Positions 60,640 through 64,000 of a stretch of DNA of 64,000 bases are shown in pieces; position 1 is the stretch's first letter, and each line of letters starts with the position of its first letter. A program made the position numbers and the translations under genes. The DNA comes from Azolla caroliniana (Eukaryota > Polypodiophyta): positions 3,224,001 to 3,288,000 of the forward strand of contig JBHGNT010000010.1 in the NCBI GenBank assembly GCA_043228905.1. Reading direction: 5' to 3'. A model generated the notes under the pieces. That model was given only the letters and a program-made list of their open reading frames with translations. It did no database searches and was not told the origin of the DNA.

Positions 60640-61620
60640 TATACAATATTGATTTCAACCACATAGCAAGAATATAATCATTGTAAATATATTGTTGTAG
60701 AAATGATATATTGTCATCTGGAATATATTCATCAATTCTATCCTAGGAGCAGAGACTATTATGATAGTCTTTAGCTATTGTTCTTGGGCATGGATGACTT
60801 TGGATCCTCCTAGGGGATTTTAACATATGTTGTGAGGTAGACCAATCTACATCCCCATGGACTTTGATGAATGCCTAGGCTTACAAGCATGGAAGTAATT
60901 TAAGGTTGACATCTTGAAAAGTGACATATGGAAGTGGATTAAAGGGACAATTCTTAGATACACATTTCAGTCTATGAAATAGAGCTCTTCATGGATAGGT
61001 TAAATCAAATGTACATAATCCATAAAAAAAATTATTTTTCCCAAAAAGAAGCTACTTTCCCATAAGTTAGGAGAGAATAAGGCATAATTTGATTTCTTGC
61101 AAAAAGTATTGTATATTAAAATATATCATGGGTAAGCATTGTCAGATCATTTTCTGCTTGTATTTGAATTTTCTCAAAAGTCGATAGCTCGTTTTTCATG
61201 ACATCTTGCAAAATGCCCCCTATGGAGGAGAATTAATATGGTTGGTTGGAATATATGCATCAAATGTATCCTAGGAGTAGAGTCTATTATGCCAACCTTT
61301 AGATATTGTCCTTGGGCATGGATGACCATCTTTCCAATGAGATTAACTCATCTTTCCTCCATCATGAAGTATTCCGTAGATACATGAGACAATTATTGGG
61401 TGAATTTATGGAACATTTTCAAATTGAAGAATGTGTTGACAACAATGTGCCAAAGTGAATAAACATTATGGAATACAACATGCTTTGATAAGAAGACAAA
61501 AATGAATTGCCATGACAAATTTGATGGATAAATGTACTATTTTGTTGAATTATTGGCGAAGGGATAAGGCGCTTTAGGAGATTCAAAGCATTTTGATGAC
61601 CTCATTGCAATAATTACAAA
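60640..61620 (+). pseudogene. decayed LINE endonuclease-region remnant
   Basis: Spread over several frames are fragments like the end of an APE-type endonuclease: FNM-CCEVDQSTSPW, KSDIWKWIKGT, RYTFQSM, SSWI and, near 61140, DHF. A unit of about 80 bp (AT.CATCAA.T.TATCCTAGGAG to CTTGGGCATGGATGAC) occurs at 60722 and again at 61252. No intact frame remains, and the assignment rests on short motifs. Confidence 0.45.
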
Positions 61621-62189
61621 TGTGCAATATCAACCAATCTCAAGTGTATAAGATGAGGCATGAATTAGAGGATAATAATTGTCGGTCACATAATTATTTT
61701 CATGCCTTCCATGAATCACATGCTATATACAATGTAGTAAGGCTAGAAGTGAACGAACAAATGTATATGGACCCACAATTCCTTGTGGCAAGGTGTGAGA
61801 AATATTGCACACAAATACTTGATTCACGTTGCGTTACTACAACTTACCCTAACTACAATTTAGTTAAGCTGAACTTAGCCATGGTGTAGTAAAGCCAACC
61901 ATAGTAATCTTAACCGTGGTCCAATTTAAGCCTAATCATAGTTAAACCAAAAAACACAATTGGTTGTGGCAAGATCAAGAACGATGTGTAATAGTCCAAT
62001 CAATCTATAAAATTGTAAACATTGAAATAGAATACAAGTAGAACAAGTACAAAAGTTGGAGAAACAGGTATAGAAGTTCAACTTTTTTTTTTCAAAACAA
62101 AATATCCTTCCATTAGTTTAAAAGAAGTCATAACAACTACAAGTTACACTATTTTTTCCCCAACCCATCTTGTGTAAGACAATGGTTCA

Positions 62190-62475
62190 GGAAACAAATC
62201 TATGTACTCCAAAGTAGAGGAAAACAATCAGCTAATTTGCAAGTTATTCCATAGACAGCAACAAAAGTAGTTGCATTCGGATACTAGCCCTCACAACTCA
62301 TAGATACAAACCATTTCAATGCTTCTTTAACATGCTCATGTTCAACATAATTTGCAATCAACACATTCCAAGCTATTCCATAGACAAAAACAAAAGTGAC
62401 AACATCTCGAGACAACCCCTCACATCTCATAGATTGGAACCATTACAATGCTTTTTCAGCATGCTATATCCATCA
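62190..62475. repeat. direct duplication, about 160-bp period
   Basis: The phrases TATTCCATAGACA.CAACAAAAGT, CCTCACA.CTCATAGAT and CCATT.CAATGCTT occur near 62247 and again near 62377, in the same order. No coding content. From 61620 to 62190 nothing else is recognised. Confidence 0.7.
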
Positions 62476-62540
62476 ATGCAATTCCAATCAATCTACCTTT
62501 ATCCAAAAAACCAAATGCTACCACAAGCTTTCAAGGTAGA

Positions 62541-62959
62541 TGTTATTCTCTGACCGGACAAGGCCTAACACAAGGTGTGACGGAGACACTTCACCAAAGG
62601 GTGGTTACGGCATAGGATTAAGATTCAACGATTACACCGACTTAAGTAGGTTACACGATTAGATCGCTTTTGTTAATTACACGCGTAAGATATAACAGTA
62701 AGTACAGAACGGAAATCAACACAGAAGTATAAACACCATATGCTCTATTAATTATCCGCTGCGATTACAATGGGGTCCGGGCCTTTAAATAGGTTTCCGG
62801 CCCGTAGTACAAAACGGTGCCTATCGCACCTATTCGGGATTCGTCCGGATCTGGAACGGCATACCGTTTCCAGTCCGTCCGTCCACACTATGCTTATTTA
62901 CAACCATACTTAATTAATTCCTTCACTCCGTATTTTGGACTCCTTGCCGGCCGGTAACA
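62541..62959 (-). mobile_element. LTR (419 bp), 3' LTR of a minus-strand retroelement
   Basis: The block is bounded by TGTTA and TAACA, the classical TG..CA ends. On the minus strand it has a TATA-like CCTATTTAAAGGCCCGG, then CCATTGTAATCGC and GGATAATTAATAGAGC, the usual U3/R order. It begins 52 bp after the stop of the minus-strand ORF at 63012. No polypurine tract directly abuts it. The nearest purine run (GAAGGGGCCGAGAAGGG) is about 40 bp away, so the link between LTR and ORF is likely but not proved. Confidence 0.65.
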
Positions 62960-63011
62960 CATGGCACGCCCATGGGACAGTACCTTGTACGTCGAACCCT
63001 TCTCGGCCCCT

Positions 63012-64000
63012 TCATTGTTCACCCAAATTGTCCAAAATACTTTGTTCCAGAGTTTCCACTTGTTCTTCCGGTTGTGGTTGCTGCGGCTGTGCTTGCTGCT
63101 GCTGCTGTGGTTGCGGTTGAGACTGAGGCTGCTCCGGCTGCTCTATAGGCTGCTGCTCCGTTTGTTTCTCTGACTCCGGCATCTCCGTTTGACTGCTTCC
63201 GGTCCGGTCTCCTTCCAGTAACGGTTCCTCATCACTGAGGTTGACCGTAACCGGTTCTCGTGCTTTCTCTTCCCGGATCCGGGACCTCTCGTAGCTTTCA
63301 AACTGGATCTGCGCCTCCAGCCTGTCGTCGTCCAGTTGAGCTACAAGCTGCCGGACTTGCCCTAGTTGGTCCTCTGCCAAGGCTTGAAAGTCTTCGGCCA
63401 GCTCATCTCTTATGCCGGTGAAGTCTTCGGAAGTCAGCATATAGCAATCATCTCCCTCCTTCCGCCGGTTCTCTACGTCGGCCCGGAGCAATTGGAGTTC
63501 CGCCGCGTTCGTGGCCCACTTGGTCCACCATTTGACGGACCCGTTGTCAATCAAGCTCTTGGTCTGGTTCAACCAGGCCCGCATGATATCCTGGATACGA
63601 CTTGCTCCCATTTGCGCTCTACTTTCCACAACTTGTCGTTCCTCCTTCAACTGCTTGATGAGATTAGCCGTATCCTCCGCTTGCTCTCTGTAGCGCGTCA
63701 GCTGCCCTTGATATGTTGTTTGCAGCCTCTGTAGTACCTCCGCCGCTCTTTCTTTTTCCGCCTGCTGTTGCCTGAGGAGCTCTGTCCGAACCTTCTCCGC
63801 CTCTTCCAACCGTCTTCTGGTTTCCGCTTGTTCCTTAGCGTATGCCGTTGCAGTCCGATCAACTGCTTGCCGGAGCTCATCCGTCCGTTCCTTGTGCTCC
63901 GTTTGCAACCGTTTATACTCCCGGTGCAATTGCTCAAATTCCTTCGTTTTTTGTTTGAGCTTGCCGTTGATCTGGCGATGGTTCTGGTCCTCCCGGTCCT
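63012..64000 (-). CDS. coiled-coil, Gln-rich ORF of a probable LTR element (partial, 5' cut)
   Basis: The frame is open from the right edge of the window to a stop at 63012, about 329 codons. The true start lies outside. The first 110 or so visible residues are heptad-rich (KQKTKEFEQLHREY, RRLEEAEKVRTELLRQQQAE), predicting a long coiled coil. A middle part follows (IQDIMRAWLNQTKSLIDNGS, VKWWTKWATN), then a second helical part. It ends in a Glu/Gln/Pro-rich tail (PQSQPQPQQQQQAQPQQPQ). I recognise no RT, protease, zinc knuckle or integrase motif. It is distinctly GC-richer than its surroundings. It may be a gag-like or extra 3' ORF of an LTR element. A host gene is less likely given the adjacent LTR. 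Confidence 0.6.
   Translation of the reverse strand, partial: DREDQNHRQINGKLKQKTKEFEQLHREYKRLQTEHKERTDELRQAVDRTATAYAKEQAETRRRLEEAEKVRTELLRQQQAEKERAAEVLQRLQTTYQGQLTRYREQAEDTANLIKQLKEERQVVESRAQMGASRIQDIMRAWLNQTKSLIDNGSVKWWTKWATNAAELQLLRADVENRRKEGDDCYMLTSEDFTGIRDELAEDFQALAEDQLGQVRQLVAQLDDDRLEAQIQFESYERSRIREEKAREPVTVNLSDEEPLLEGDRTGSSQTEMPESEKQTEQQPIEQPEQPQSQPQPQQQQQAQPQQPQPEEQVETLEQSILDNLGEQ

Noticed and set aside
62935-63173. Plus-strand frames rich in Cys/Leu (CGCCGCACCCC-like) opposite the coiled-coil ORF
   Set aside because: They are the antisense of the CAG/CAA-rich Gln tail of the minus-strand ORF.

Overview
This window is nuclear DNA from a plant (streptophyte). The genes have many short exons with canonical GT/AG introns and AT-rich intergenic sequence. 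The repeats are typical of plants: Ty1/copia, Ty3/gypsy, a MULE, LINE remnants and tRNA-derived SINE-like pieces. I see no operons, no CRISPR array and no organellar genes. I cannot fix the lineage. The density of LINE 3' ends and the SWIM-type MULE would suit a bryophyte, fern or gymnosperm as well as a flowering plant.

Four host genes can be read. (1) At 1..119 (+) lies the last part of a COPT/Ctr copper transporter, cut by the left edge. About 1.1 kb of degenerate telomere-like repeats follow it directly. (2) At 6752..9317 (-) there is an intact six-exon GDSL esterase of the isoamyl-acetate-hydrolysing (IAH1) type, 243 aa. (3) At 16793..44947 (-) there is a complete exportin-4 (XPO4) gene. 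I joined 32 exons into an uninterrupted 1171-aa frame spread over 28 kb. (4) At 51939..52767 (-) there is a complete two-exon small cupin (cupin_3/DUF861) protein of 104 aa. The 3' end of its last exon has been copied into a four-unit tandem array.

The rest is mostly mobile DNA. A 4.7-kb MULE (9539..14272) with inverted ends of about 130 bp and a decayed SWIM/MULE transposase sits about 220 bp upstream of the esterase start codon. A fragment of a second, similar terminus follows it. The XPO4 introns hold a copia element (17202..21734) that itself carries a 734-bp insertion. They also hold a copia RNase H fragment and several LINE 3' ends. The segment from 45.7 to 50.1 kb has SINE-like pieces, a gypsy integrase/chromodomain remnant and a LINE zinc-binding fragment. 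The segment from 56.4 to 61.6 kb is LINE-derived, with a foldback repeat and a candidate LTR. At the right edge, a GC-rich coiled-coil ORF (minus strand, open at the edge) runs into a 419-bp LTR.

The host genes have unrelated housekeeping roles: copper uptake, ester hydrolysis, nuclear export and a small cupin. They do not form a pathway. I found no clearly new multi-gene system. The most unusual structures are the exon-derived repeat array at the cupin gene, a LINE 3' hairpin with apparent compensatory changes, the inserted element in copia, and the coiled-coil ORF beside the LTR.
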